Part shown: positions 51,791 through 61,751 of the stretch, one piece after another
How the letters are laid out: the number at the start of each line of letters is the position of its first letter
Numbering within the stretch: position 1 is the stretch's first letter
NCBI GenBank assembly: GCA_017416425.1
Contig: JAFQCL010000016.1
Coordinates: forward strand, 19,061 to 83,060
Source: Clostridia bacterium
Lineage (GTDB): Bacteria; Bacillota; Clostridia; Christensenellales; CAG-138
Direction: 5' to 3'
Length of the DNA: 64,000 nt
Notes under the pieces: generated by a model
What the model saw: only the letters and a program-made list of their open reading frames with translations
The model's database searches: none
What the model was told of the DNA's origin: nothing
Program-made: the position numbers and the translations under genes

Positions 51791-54700
51791 ATGGAGCAAA
51801 GGGCGAAAGATGTGCAGTTGGGTAGGCGTACTCGTAAGAGCTTTTCTAAGATCCGTGAAGTCATTGACATGCCAAATCTTATAGAGGTACAAAAGAATTC
51901 GTATAAGAGGTTTGTCGAAGAGGGATTTTGGGAGGTGCTCAAAGATGCTTCACCCATAGTAGATCATAGCGGTAAGCTTAGACTGGAGTTTGTTGGCTAT
52001 AGCGTTGATTTTGATCATCCAAAGTATGGAGTTGAAGAGTGCAAGAGTCGTGACGCCACTTATTCCGCTCCACTTAGAATCAAGGTTCGCCTTATCAAAA
52101 CAGATACCGGCGAAATAAAGGAACAGGACGTATTTATTACTGAATTCCCGATAATGACGGATTGGGGCACCTTTATTTATAATGGTGCGGAGCGTGTAAT
52201 AGTAAGTCAGCTGGTGCGTTCGCCTGGTGCCTACTATAGCGTGGCAACAGACCTTAAGACTGGTAAACAACTCTATTCATCTCAGGTAATACCGAATCGG
52301 GGTGCGTGGCTTGAGTATGAAACTGACAGCAATGAGGTTTTATATGTAAAGATAGATCGTCAGCGCAAAATGTGCCTTACAACTCTTATAAGGGCGCTGG
52401 GCATAAGCAGCAATGAGGATATAATTGAATTCTTCGGTGAAGAAGACCGCTTAACTCATACACTTGCCAGGGATACAGTTAAAAATAGCGATGAAGCACT
52501 TAAGGAAATATATAAGAGGCTTCGTCCGGGCGAGCCACCAACTGTAGAGGGCGCACAGAACCATATATATGGTCTTTATTTCGACAGCAAGCGCTATGAT
52601 CTGGCTCGTGTAGGTCGATATAAGTTTAATAAAAAGCTGTCGCTTGCATCACGAATATCCGGACGTACCGCAGGCGAAACGGTTATAGATGAAACAACAG
52701 GTGAAATACTCGTTTCTGATGGAGAATACATTTCATCTGAAATTGCGCTTGCTATTGAAAACGCAGGCGTTTTAGGCGTATATGTACGCACAAACGAAAA
52801 CATTAGAATAAAGGTAGTAGGAAATCACTTTGTAGATCCAAAGCATTTCCTCTCATTCGATCCAAAGCTTGCAGGGCTCAATGAGAAGGTATACTATCCG
52901 GCGCTTAAAGAAATTTTAGATCAGGCTGCGGAAGCTGATCTTGATGAGAAGGGCATCATTGCTCTGTTGTTGGAAAATGTAAATGTTTTGATACCGCGCC
53001 ATATTGTTCATAGTGATATATTCGCTTCCATAAGCTATCTTTTAGGCATGCCCTATGGCCTGGGCAAGATTGATGATATCGATCACTTGGGAAATCGCCG
53101 CATTCGCTCCGTTGGAGAGCTGCTGCAGGGTCATATAAGAGTGGGACTTGCAAGGCTGGAAAAGAATGTACGCGACCGTATGTCTCAACAGGATACGGAT
53201 ACAGCTACTCCGTCAAACCTTATCAATACCCGCCCCATATCTGCGGTAATCAAGGAATTCTTTGGTTCGTCACAGCTTTCACAGTTTATGGATCAGACCA
53301 ATCCGCTTGCAGAGCTTGCAAATAAGCGTCGTCTTTCGGCTCTTGGTCAAGGCGGTTTAAATCGTGACCGTGCAACCTTTGAGGTACGAGATGTTCACTA
53401 TTCGCATTATGGTCGTATGTGTCCTATCGAGACCCCTGAAGGTCCCAATATTGGACTTATTAACTCGCTTTCCACCTATGCCCGCATTAATGAATACGGA
53501 TTTGTTGAAGCGCCCTATAGAAGGGTTGATGCTAAAAACAAACGCATATTCAATAACTCTCAGGATGTAGTATATCTTACTGCCGATGAAGAAGATGGCT
53601 ACATAATAGCACAGGCAAATGAGCCGCTGATTCAGAATGATGATGGTACGTTCTGGTTTGAGCACAGTCGTGTAGTTGCAAGGCGCTTGGATGAGATAAT
53701 TGAAGTTCCTACTACTGAAATTGACTATATGGATGTTTCGCCAAAGCAGCTTGTTTCAGTCGCGACTGCCATGATCCCCTTCCTTGAAAATGACGATGCG
53801 AACCGCGCACTCATGGGATCTAACATGCAGAGACAGGCGGTTCCACTTTTAAGGCCTGAGGCGCCTTTTGTAGGCACCGGTATGGAGTACAAGGCAGCTC
53901 GTGACTCGGGTGTTGTTGTAATTGCCCATGAAAGCGGAATTGTAAAACGTGTAACCGCTTCCAGAATAGTCATAATGGATGATAATGGTGAAGATCATAT
54001 CTATAATTTGACCAAGTTTACTAGATCTAACCAGGGCACATGCATAAATCAGCATCCGCTCGTAAATAAGGGAGACAGAGTCAATACGGGCGATATAATT
54101 GCCGATGGCGCGTCTACGGAGCATGGAGAAATGGCTCTTGGTCGTAATATACTCATTGGATTTATGACTTGGGAGGGATATAACTACGAGGACGCTGTAC
54201 TTATCAGCGAAGAACTCGTCAGAGACGATGTTTATACTTCGATACATATAGAAAAGCATGAGCTTGAAGCTCGTGATACAAAGCTCGGCAAGGAGGATAT
54301 CACAAGGGATATCCCAAACGTAGGCGCAGAGGCGCTGAAGGATCTTGACGAGCGCGGAATAATTCGTATAGGCGCTGAGGTTCGTCCGGGTGACATTCTT
54401 GTCGGTAAAGTCACTCCTAAAGGAGAAACCGAGCTTACTGCCGAGGAGAAGCTGCTCCGCGCGATATTTGGAGAAAAAGCTCGTGAAGTGAGGGATACTT
54501 CACTTAGAGTTCCGCATGGCGAAGGCGGCATAGTAGTTGATGTAAAACTCTTTACACGCGATAACAAGGATGAACTGGCACCCGGTGTCAATGAGATAGT
54601 AAGGGTCTATATAGCTCAGAAGCGTAAGATATCCGTAGGTGACAAGATGGCAGGCCGTCATGGAAACAAGGGTGTTGTATCCCGTGTGCTTCCTGTTGAA

Positions 54701-55699
54701 GACATGCCATTCCTCCCGGATGGCACGCCTTTGCAGATTGTGCTCAATCCGCTGGGTGTTCCTTCGCGAATGAACATAGGTCAGATACTTGAGCTTCATT
54801 TGGGTAAGGCGGCAAAGAATCTTGGCTGGCACATCGCAACGCCGGTATTTGACGGCGCAACTCAGGAAGATATAGCTATGCTTATAGCTTTTTCGGATAA
54901 GAGTAATAAGCCGGCTCAAGATTTGCTTAAAAATTACTCTGTCGAGATAGCAAATGCACGTGAAAAATATGATATTGACAGCGATATCTATGGTCTCCTT
55001 GCATATGCGCAGGACATGGAAGCTTTGGGCGATGATTCGATTATGAGAAGCATAAAGGAGCTTTGTGACAAGGCTGATGGTAAGACTATACTTTATGATG
55101 GACGAACAGGTGAACCTTTTGATAACAGGATATCCGTTGGGTATATGTATTACTTAAAACTGCACCATCTTGTTGATGATAAGATTCATGCAAGAAGTAC
55201 AGGACCTTATTCACTGGTAACGCAGCAGCCTCTGGGTGGTAAGGCTCAGTTTGGTGGACAGCGTTTTGGTGAGATGGAAGTTTGGGCACTTGAGGCGTAC
55301 GGAGCGGCAAATACATTGCAAGAGATACTTACGATTAAGAGCGATGATATAGTGGGACGTTCAAAGGCCTATGAAGCCATAGTCAAGGGTAACAATGTAC
55401 CTGAGCCGGGTGTGCCTGAGTCATTTAAGGTGCTTATCCGCGAGCTCCAGTCGCTTGCACTTGATATAAAGGTACTATCGGACACAAGAGAAGAGCTTGA
55501 GATTGGAGAAGATATCGATTACTCCGATGCTACATCGCTGGATGTAAACATGGCCGGGCTTGAGGGCATTCCGGATACAGCAAGGAGCTATGAGCAAGCA
55601 TCGGATAATTTTTCATTGTTCGATGATGATGAGGATATAGACGATGATGTAGGTGAGTTTGAGGGCTTTAGCTTCGTTGATGGAGACGAAGAACAGTAA
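51791..55699 (+). CDS. rpoB: DNA-directed RNA polymerase subunit beta
   Basis: 1,302 residues. The rifampicin region [18 protein letters not shown] is followed by [14 protein letters not shown]: the residue matching E. coli His526 is Asn (codon 53321-53323), while the Gln513, Asp516 and Ser531 equivalents are normal. Other landmarks are [21 protein letters not shown]-like [12 protein letters not shown], and [12 protein letters not shown]. The C-terminus is an acidic tail ([10 protein letters not shown] to GDEEQ). ATG 51791 is chosen for AAGGAG at 51777-51782; the ATG at 51746 has no SD. rpoC follows 41 bases later. The usual upstream rplJ-rplL genes are absent, replaced by carD. Confidence 0.97.
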   Translation: MEQRAKDVQLGRRTRKSFSKIREVIDMPNLIEVQKNSYKRFVEEGFWEVLKDASPIVDHSGKLRLEFVGYSVDFDHPKYGVEECKSRDATYSAPLRIKVRLIKTDTGEIKEQDVFITEFPIMTDWGTFIYNGAERVIVSQLVRSPGAYYSVATDLKTGKQLYSSQVIPNRGAWLEYETDSNEVLYVKIDRQRKMCLTTLIRALGISSNEDIIEFFGEEDRLTHTLARDTVKNSDEALKEIYKRLRPGEPPTVEGAQNHIYGLYFDSKRYDLARVGRYKFNKKLSLASRISGRTAGETVIDETTGEILVSDGEYISSEIALAIENAGVLGVYVRTNENIRIKVVGNHFVDPKHFLSFDPKLAGLNEKVYYPALKEILDQAAEADLDEKGIIALLLENVNVLIPRHIVHSDIFASISYLLGMPYGLGKIDDIDHLGNRRIRSVGELLQGHIRVGLARLEKNVRDRMSQQDTDTATPSNLINTRPISAVIKEFFGSSQLSQFMDQTNPLAELANKRRLSALGQGGLNRDRATFEVRDVHYSHYGRMCPIETPEGPNIGLINSLSTYARINEYGFVEAPYRRVDAKNKRIFNNSQDVVYLTADEEDGYIIAQANEPLIQNDDGTFWFEHSRVVARRLDEIIEVPTTEIDYMDVSPKQLVSVATAMIPFLENDDANRALMGSNMQRQAVPLLRPEAPFVGTGMEYKAARDSGVVVIAHESGIVKRVTASRIVIMDDNGEDHIYNLTKFTRSNQGTCINQHPLVNKGDRVNTGDIIADGASTEHGEMALGRNILIGFMTWEGYNYEDAVLISEELVRDDVYTSIHIEKHELEARDTKLGKEDITRDIPNVGAEALKDLDERGIIRIGAEVRPGDILVGKVTPKGETELTAEEKLLRAIFGEKAREVRDTSLRVPHGEGGIVVDVKLFTRDNKDELAPGVNEIVRVYIAQKRKISVGDKMAGRHGNKGVVSRVLPVEDMPFLPDGTPLQIVLNPLGVPSRMNIGQILELHLGKAAKNLGWHIATPVFDGATQEDIAMLIAFSDKSNKPAQDLLKNYSVEIANAREKYDIDSDIYGLLAYAQDMEALGDDSIMRSIKELCDKADGKTILYDGRTGEPFDNRISVGYMYYLKLHHLVDDKIHARSTGPYSLVTQQPLGGKAQFGGQRFGEMEVWALEAYGAANTLQEILTIKSDDIVGRSKAYEAIVKGNNVPEPGVPESFKVLIRELQSLALDIKVLSDTREELEIGEDIDYSDATSLDVNMAGLEGIPDTARSYEQASDNFSLFDDDEDIDDDVGEFEGFSFVDGDEEQ

Positions 55700-55740
55700 T
55701 CAAGATGTTTCACCCGAGACTGACGAAGGGAGATATACAA

Positions 55741-58700
55741 TTGGAAAACACCAGACTTGATGCGGTAAAAAGGCCGGCACAGCTAAGAGAAAACAGGGAA
55801 GGTCAGGAATTTGCAAAATTTGATGCCATCCAGATAAGCCTTGCATCTCCTGAAAAGATATTGGAGTGGTCGCATGGTGAGGTGAAAAAGCCTGAAACCA
55901 TCAACTATAGGACTTTAAAGCCCGAGCGCGATGGACTGTTTTGTGAGCGCATATTCGGACCTACCAAGGACTGGGAATGCGCATGCGGAAAATATAAGCG
56001 CGGTGCGGTCAAAGACGTTGTTTGTGATCGCTGCGGCGTTGAGGTAACACGCGCAAAGGTACGCCGTGAACGTATGGGACACATTAAGCTTGCGGCGCCC
56101 GTTTCACACATATGGTACTTTAAGGGGACTCCTGGACGTATTAAGACGCTTCTTGATATATCCCCCAAGGATCTTGAGCATGTACTTTATTTTGCGAAGT
56201 TTATAGTGCTGGATCCCGGTGATACGCCCCTTGCGTTTAAGCAAACGCTTACCGATAACGAATATAAGCGTGCCATTTCAGAATATGGCGCAAAGTCATT
56301 CCGAGCCGGAATGGGTGCGGAAGCCATAAAGGAGCTGCTCTCAAACCTTGATCTGGAGGCTATTGCGGAAGACCTTAGGGTGGATATTGCAAATTCCAGC
56401 CCGCAGAGCCAGAAGCGTATAAATGCGATCAAACGCCTTGAAGTCGTAGATGCATTTATAAAGAGCGGAAATAAGCCTGAATGGATGATATTGGACGTGC
56501 TGCCTGTCATACCGCCTGAGCTTCGTCCTATGGTTCAGCTTGACGGCGGAAGATTTGCGACAAGCGATCTTAACGACCTTTACAGGCGGGTCATAAACAG
56601 AAATAATCGCTTAAAGAAGCTGCTTGAGATACATGCTCCCGATATAATCGTGCGCAATGAAAAGCGTATGCTTCAGGAGGCTGTAGATGCCCTTATAGAT
56701 AACGGTAAGTACGGCCGTGCCGCAACAGGCCCCAGCTCACGTACCTTAAAGTCTCTATCGGAGCTATTAAAGGGTAAGCAAGGTAGATTCAGGCAGAACC
56801 TTTTGGGTAAGCGTGTTGACTATTCGGGCCGTTCGGTTATCGTTGTAGGGCCTGAACTTAAGATGTATCAATGCGGTCTTCCTAAGGAGATGGCGCTTGA
56901 GCTGTTTAAGCCATTTGTAATGAAGCGCCTTGTGCAGGGAGGCGACGCAAGCAATATTAAAAACGCGAAGCGTAAGGTCGAGCGCATGAGCCGCGAGGTT
57001 TGGGATGTGCTTGAGGATGTTATTAAAGAGCATCCTGTGCTTTTAAACCGCGCCCCTACACTTCATAGGCTGGGTATACAGGCATTTGAACCCGTTTTGG
57101 TTGAAGGTAAGGCGTTAAAGCTGCATCCACTTGTATGTACGGCCTATAATGCCGACTTTGATGGAGACCAGATGGCGGTACATGTACCTCTTTCGGTTGA
57201 AGCTCAAGCGGAAGCTCGCTTTTTAATGCTTGCATCTAATAATATATTGAAACCCCAGGATGGTAAGCCTGTTGTTTGTCCAACTCAGGACATGGTCATA
57301 GGCTGTTACTACCTTACATTATCAAAACAACCCGAGGATTTAAGAAACATAAAGGTTTACTCCTCAGAAGCTGAAGCCATGATGGCATATCAAAATGGCG
57401 ATATTAGCCTTCATGAGATATGTAGAGTGAGGATTGAGCGCAATGGAAAGCGTAAGCTCATATACGCAACGGTCGGCAGGCTCATATTCAACGAAGCCAT
57501 ACCGCAGGATCTGGGCTTTGTTGACAGAAGCATACCTGACGGTGAATTCCAACTCGAAGTAGGCAATATTGCGGAAAATCAGGTAATGCGAGATGAAGAA
57601 GGCTTCATCATTCGCATAGAAGATGATGTCCGCGTAATAAAGAAGGATCTTGGTAAGATAGTTGATCGCTGCTACAGAAGACACGGAGCAACTCAGACCT
57701 CGGAAATGCTTGATAGGGTCAAGCGTATTGGATTTAAGTACTCTACAAGGGGTGGTATAACCGTTGGTTATCACGACATAACCGTTCCGGAAGAAAAGCA
57801 TGACATACTTGCGCATGCGGAGAATGAGGTTATTGATATAGAAAACCTGTTCCGTATGGGTTACTATGATGAGCGCGGACGCAGGGACGAGGTTATAAGC
57901 GTGTGGGAAAGGGCGACTAAGGAGGTCACCGATGCGCTCATGGCGAGCCTTGATACCTGGAATCCCATTTATATGATGGCAAATTCCGGAGCTCGTGGTA
58001 ACACCAGCCAGATAAGACAGCTCGCTGGCATGCGTGGCCTTATGGCGGACCCCTCGGGTAGAGTTATAGAAGTTCCCATTCGTTCCAACTTCCGTGAAGG
58101 TCTTACTGTTTTGGAATTCTTCGTTTCATCCCACGGCGCAAGAAAGGGTCTTGCCGATACTGCGCTTAGGACAGCAGACTCAGGTTATCTTACAAGAAGG
58201 CTTGTTGACGTATCTCAGGATGTTATAGTACGCGAGGATGACTGTTTCGCGGCACGCAATACACCTGTTGAGGGTATTGAACTTAAGGAGATAAAGGGTG
58301 TAGAGCCTCTTGCCGATAGGATACTTGGAAGATATACAGCCGAAGCTGTGATCGATCCCGCGACAGGCGAAGTTATAGTCGATGAAAATAAGCTCATCAC
58401 ATATGAGATCATGGATAGGATAATTGCCGCAGGTATTACCTCTGTAATGTGCAGAAGTGTGTTCACGTGTTCAAGCGAGCATGGTGTTTGTGCAAAGTGC
58501 TACGGTATAAACCTTGCAACCGGTCATCCAGTAAATATTGGTGAGGCTGTTGGTATCATCGCAGCGCAGGCTATCGGCGAGCCGGGTACTCAGCTTACGA
58601 TGAGAACCTTCCATACCGGTGGTGTCGCTTCATCAGAAGATATTACGCAGGGTTTGCCGCGTGTTGAGGAAATCTTCGAAGCAAGGCGGCCCAAGGGAGA

Positions 58701-59649
58701 AGCCGTTATTACCGAGATCGCGGGCGTTATAGAGATACAGGATGGAAAGAAGCGCGAGATAACGGTAACAGCCGAAAACGGCGAGAGCGAAAAGTACCTG
58801 ATACCGTTTGGCTCAAAGCTTAAGCATGGTATAGTAAATGGGGCATACGTTGAAGCGGGCACTGAGCTTACGGAAGGCTCTGTAAATCCGCATAAGATAC
58901 TGCTTATAAGAGGAAAAACAGGCGTTCAAGAGTATATGCTCAAAGAAGTTCAGAGTGTATACCGTCTGCAGGGCGTTGAAATTGCGGATAAGCACATTGA
59001 GATCATAATCAGGCAGATGCTAAGGAAGGTACAGGTCGAGGATTCGGGAGACAGTAATCTTCTGCCCGGTGAGGTTATCGATGTATTCCAGTATCAGGCT
59101 GAGAATGCCCGTGTAATGGCTGAGGATGGTAAGCGTCCCCCTGAAGCAAAGCGTAAGCTGATGGGTATTACAAAGGCAGCGCTTGCTACGGATTCCTTCC
59201 TTTCGGCTGCATCATTCCAGGAAACGACCAAAGTGCTTACGGATGCTGCGACTAAAGGAAAGATAGACCCGCTCGTTGGCCTTAAGGAGAACGTAATAAT
59301 TGGTAAGCTGATTCCTGCGGGAATTGGACTTAGGCGTTATAATAACATTGATATTGCCGCCGATAATCCCACTCCTGCGCCTCGTGATGTTGAAGTTGAA
59401 AGAGAACGCTATTCAAGGCTTCGCAAGGAGCAGGCCTATATCGGCATATCAGATGATGAGCCGGATGACGCTTCCGGTGCTTACGCTGCGAATGATGATG
59501 TGGCATCTGATAACATCGATGATATGCTCTATGGCCAGGAGGAGCAGCAGGATCCGTTTGATGATATGTTTGACGATGAATTCGATGATTTTGACGATCT
59601 TGAGCCGGGTGAAGAGGATCTGGCCAGAGAAGAGGAGATTGCCGAATAG
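55741..59649 (+). CDS. rpoC: DNA-directed RNA polymerase subunit beta'
   Basis: 1,302 residues from TTG 55741, which sits 9 bases behind AAGGGAG; an ATG at 55705 has no SD and would add 12 residues. The N-terminal zinc ribbon is [20 protein letters not shown], the catalytic NADFDGD has its Asp triad at 472, 474 and 476, and a second zinc site is around [17 protein letters not shown]. After the conserved KLIPAGIG the protein continues for about 110 residues into an Asp/Glu-rich tail ([14 protein letters not shown]), longer than in most Firmicutes. Confidence 0.96.
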   Translation: MENTRLDAVKRPAQLRENREGQEFAKFDAIQISLASPEKILEWSHGEVKKPETINYRTLKPERDGLFCERIFGPTKDWECACGKYKRGAVKDVVCDRCGVEVTRAKVRRERMGHIKLAAPVSHIWYFKGTPGRIKTLLDISPKDLEHVLYFAKFIVLDPGDTPLAFKQTLTDNEYKRAISEYGAKSFRAGMGAEAIKELLSNLDLEAIAEDLRVDIANSSPQSQKRINAIKRLEVVDAFIKSGNKPEWMILDVLPVIPPELRPMVQLDGGRFATSDLNDLYRRVINRNNRLKKLLEIHAPDIIVRNEKRMLQEAVDALIDNGKYGRAATGPSSRTLKSLSELLKGKQGRFRQNLLGKRVDYSGRSVIVVGPELKMYQCGLPKEMALELFKPFVMKRLVQGGDASNIKNAKRKVERMSREVWDVLEDVIKEHPVLLNRAPTLHRLGIQAFEPVLVEGKALKLHPLVCTAYNADFDGDQMAVHVPLSVEAQAEARFLMLASNNILKPQDGKPVVCPTQDMVIGCYYLTLSKQPEDLRNIKVYSSEAEAMMAYQNGDISLHEICRVRIERNGKRKLIYATVGRLIFNEAIPQDLGFVDRSIPDGEFQLEVGNIAENQVMRDEEGFIIRIEDDVRVIKKDLGKIVDRCYRRHGATQTSEMLDRVKRIGFKYSTRGGITVGYHDITVPEEKHDILAHAENEVIDIENLFRMGYYDERGRRDEVISVWERATKEVTDALMASLDTWNPIYMMANSGARGNTSQIRQLAGMRGLMADPSGRVIEVPIRSNFREGLTVLEFFVSSHGARKGLADTALRTADSGYLTRRLVDVSQDVIVREDDCFAARNTPVEGIELKEIKGVEPLADRILGRYTAEAVIDPATGEVIVDENKLITYEIMDRIIAAGITSVMCRSVFTCSSEHGVCAKCYGINLATGHPVNIGEAVGIIAAQAIGEPGTQLTMRTFHTGGVASSEDITQGLPRVEEIFEARRPKGEAVITEIAGVIEIQDGKKREITVTAENGESEKYLIPFGSKLKHGIVNGAYVEAGTELTEGSVNPHKILLIRGKTGVQEYMLKEVQSVYRLQGVEIADKHIEIIIRQMLRKVQVEDSGDSNLLPGEVIDVFQYQAENARVMAEDGKRPPEAKRKLMGITKAALATDSFLSAASFQETTKVLTDAATKGKIDPLVGLKENVIIGKLIPAGIGLRRYNNIDIAADNPTPAPRDVEVERERYSRLRKEQAYIGISDDEPDDASGAYAANDDVASDNIDDMLYGQEEQQDPFDDMFDDEFDDFDDLEPGEEDLAREEEIAE

Positions 59650-59701
59650 CTCAGTTATGTATGTTATTGGGTAAGTTGTTGTTTAGTATCTATGAGTTTA
59701 T

Positions 59702-59729
59702 AGACGGCAGCGTTTAATTGCTGCCGTCT
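59702..59729 (+). terminator. Hairpin after rpoC
   Basis: A perfect 10-bp stem AGACGGCAGC (59702-59711) / GCTGCCGTCT (59720-59729) without a T-tract. It may slow but probably not end transcription, so the next gene can be read from the rpoBC transcript; no separate promoter for that gene is visible. Confidence 0.6.
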
Positions 59730-59752
59730 GCTTGCAATTGAAGGGATAACGA

Positions 59753-60535
59753 ATGAGGGAATATAAAAATCAACACTGTAAGCTTAATGATACAGAACTG
59801 TGCAGAACGCTTAATATGCAGGGATGTGATGAATGCCCATTGAACGATATGAGCGAGTATGATCGCAAGCGCGCGGCACAGGAGATAATGGATATAAGAG
59901 ATATGATGCCTGAAGGGGAGCTTAAAGAACTTTTTACAGGCGATGAGTGCATGCTTTGTGTCGGTGATACTAAAAATAAGAAGGAATTTTACGCATTGGT
60001 TGATCTTGTTAGACCTAAAAACGGGAGAAAAAGCGTTTATAAGGGTATATCGGGAATAACGTCTAGTGATGGTTATCTTATTCCGGTACAGATTGCTTCG
60101 TGCAAACGCTGTATGCGTAATTTTAAGATCGCGATGTATGCGCCTATTGTGCTTGCTATTCTAATTGGGCTTATTCCAATTGCTGCTCTGTCTGTACGCA
60201 CTTTACGTGAGCAGCTAATGAGTATCTCGCATATAGTACCTTTTATTGTATTCCTATTGTTTGAACTTATCGCCATTGCATTATATGTGCTTTTAAGTAA
60301 GTATTTTGCCGAAAAACTTTCGTCTGAAACCATTTTAAATGTAATGAATATAGATAAGCTCAGGTATATGGCAGAGAATGGATGGATAGAGCTTCAAAAG
60401 GGAAAAAAATCAAGTGATTATTTGGTATCCTCACCGGTATTTGCGAAAAAGCGCTTGAAATATGGCATGTTTACTGCCGCAAGTAGACAAAAGACCGAGG
60501 AAAATATTGCTGACAAAGATTCGGTAGATTGCTAA
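59753..60535 (+). CDS. Cys-rich two-helix membrane protein between rpoC and rpsL, unknown
   Basis: 260 residues, not recognised. The N-terminal half is cytoplasmic in style and holds eight Cys in pairs: Cys9 and Cys17, Cys25-x2-Cys28, Cys66-x2-Cys69 and Cys117-x2-Cys120, enough for two zinc ribbons. Two hydrophobic helices follow (about 128-148 and 161-182), then a basic C-terminal tail of some 70 residues with Lys/Tyr/Ser stretches. ATG 59753 follows AAGGGATAACGA. It lies inside the polymerase-ribosome block, where many clostridia have an L7Ae-like protein, and probably shares the rpoBC transcript. A role in sensing or membrane contact of the expression machinery is only a guess. Confidence 0.8.
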   Translation: MREYKNQHCKLNDTELCRTLNMQGCDECPLNDMSEYDRKRAAQEIMDIRDMMPEGELKELFTGDECMLCVGDTKNKKEFYALVDLVRPKNGRKSVYKGISGITSSDGYLIPVQIASCKRCMRNFKIAMYAPIVLAILIGLIPIAALSVRTLREQLMSISHIVPFIVFLLFELIAIALYVLLSKYFAEKLSSETILNVMNIDKLRYMAENGWIELQKGKKSSDYLVSSPVFAKKRLKYGMFTAASRQKTEENIADKDSVDC

Positions 60536-60561
60536 AAAACAGGATATATTTAAAAAACATG

Positions 60562-60624
60562 TTGACAACACCCAAGCAGAATGGTAATATTTAAATGATG
60601 TGCTAAAATGCTGCATTGGGTGTT
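60562..60624 (+). promoter_or_regulatory. rpsL promoter nested inside a terminator-like inverted repeat
   Basis: TTGACA (60562-60567), 17 bases, TAATAT (60585-60590) is a strong promoter. AACACCCAAGCAG (60567-60579) pairs with CTGC-A-TTGGGTGTT (60611-60624), followed by TTC. The -10 lies in the loop. RNA arriving from upstream would fold into a terminator; RNA started here lacks the left arm and continues into rpsL. A leader of about 140 bases follows, containing a GC-rich TGCAGGAGGCTGCTG stretch. Confidence 0.65.
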
Positions 60625-60737
60625 TTCATATGCCTATGGTTAGCACAGGTTATCGTTGCAGGAAATGAGTCTTCTTCAAGGGGTTGCAGGAGGCTGCTGT
60701 TTATATATTGAAACCATATTTTTGAGGAGAAAAACTA

Positions 60738-61112
60738 ATGCCAACCATTAATCAGTTAGTCCGCAAGGGCAGGCAGCAGGTGGAGTATAAATCCACTGCT
60801 CCGATACTGAAACAGTGCCCCCAGCGTCGTGGCGTATGCACTCGTGTGGGTACTATGACGCCTAAGAAGCCGAATTCGGCTCTTCGTAAGTATGCTCGTA
60901 TTCGTTTGACCGATGGTCTTGAGGGTACTGCTTATATCCCCGGAATCGGTCACAACCTCCAGGAGCACTCCGTTGTTCTTATAAGAGGCGGCAGAGTTAA
61001 GGATCTCCCCGGTGTACGTTATCACATCGTTCGCGGCGCCCTCGATTCAGATGGCGTTAAGAATCGCCGTCAGGCTCGCTCCCTCTATGGTGCGAAGCGT
61101 CCGAAGAAGTAA
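60738..61112 (+). CDS. rpsL: 30S ribosomal protein S12
   Basis: 124 residues, normal bacterial length. Contacts the decoding site. [17 protein letters not shown] (the streptomycin-site Lys is present) and [17 protein letters not shown] are intact, so no resistance change is visible; Tyr replaces the usual Val after RK. ATG 60738 follows GAGGAG. First gene of the str operon rpsL-rpsG-fusA-tuf. Confidence 0.97.
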   Translation: MPTINQLVRKGRQQVEYKSTAPILKQCPQRRGVCTRVGTMTPKKPNSALRKYARIRLTDGLEGTAYIPGIGHNLQEHSVVLIRGGRVKDLPGVRYHIVRGALDSDGVKNRRQARSLYGAKRPKK

Positions 61113-61126
61113 GGAGGTAGTATACT

Positions 61127-61597
61127 ATGCCGAGAAGAGGTTCTATACCGAAGCGTGAGGTTCTTGATGATCCGATGTACGGTGGTAAGCTTGTAACAAA
61201 GCTCATCAACCAGGTTATGCTCGATGGTAAGCGCGGTACCGCACAGAAGGCTTGCTATGGCGCGTTTGAGATCATCCGTGAAAAGACCGGTCGTGACGCA
61301 CTTGAAGTATTTGACCAGTGCATGAACAACATTATGCCCGTTCTTGAAGTTAAAGCTCGCCGTGTTGGTGGTGCGACCTATCAGGTTCCGATCGAGATCC
61401 GCCCTGAGCGCAGGCAGACCCTTGGTCTTCGCTGGCTCGTAAATGCTGCTCGTTCACGTTCAGAGCGTACTATGATGCAGCGTCTCGCAGGCGAGATCAT
61501 GGATGGTGCTAATTCCATGGGTTCAGCCTTCAAGAAGAAGGAAGATACCCACAGGATGGCAGAGGCAAACAAGGCGTTTGCACACTATCGCTGGTAA
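61127..61597 (+). CDS. rpsG: 30S ribosomal protein S7
   Basis: 156 residues. Primary 16S rRNA binder of the small-subunit head. [19 protein letters not shown] at the start, [11 protein letters not shown] and [11 protein letters not shown] in the middle, [20 protein letters not shown] at the end. It follows rpsL by 14 bases with AAGGAGG as SD. Confidence 0.97.
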   Translation: MPRRGSIPKREVLDDPMYGGKLVTKLINQVMLDGKRGTAQKACYGAFEIIREKTGRDALEVFDQCMNNIMPVLEVKARRVGGATYQVPIEIRPERRQTLGLRWLVNAARSRSERTMMQRLAGEIMDGANSMGSAFKKKEDTHRMAEANKAFAHYRW

Positions 61598-61642
61598 TTT
61601 GACCATCGCTTTAATTAAATTAGAAAAAAGAGTTAATACTAT

Positions 61643-61722
61643 TGAGGGATTGCGGCTATGTGATCCCTCAGTAATCGAAACGCATTGATTCATTTATAAA
61701 AAGGTGTTTCGATGCGTTTTTT
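61643..61722 (+). terminator. Hairpin and attenuator-like structure between rpsG and fusA
   Basis: First, TGAGGGAT (61643-61650) pairs with ATCCCTCA (61663-61670). Then AAACGCAT (61678-61685) pairs with ATGCGTTT (61712-61719), followed by T to 61722, a terminator. A competing stem CGAAAC (61676-61681) / GTTTCG (61706-61711) would block that. It probably lowers fusA relative to rpsG or adjusts it to conditions. Confidence 0.6.
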
Positions 61723-61751
61723 AAGAATGTTTAGGAAAGGAGATGATGACT

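Noticed and set aside
53849..54259. 136-residue minus-strand frame inside rpoB
   Set aside because: Shadow of a conserved coding region, without start signals.
55705..55740. ATG start of rpoC at 55705
   Set aside because: No SD in front of it; TTG 55741 has AAGGGAG at good distance and fits the family N-terminus.
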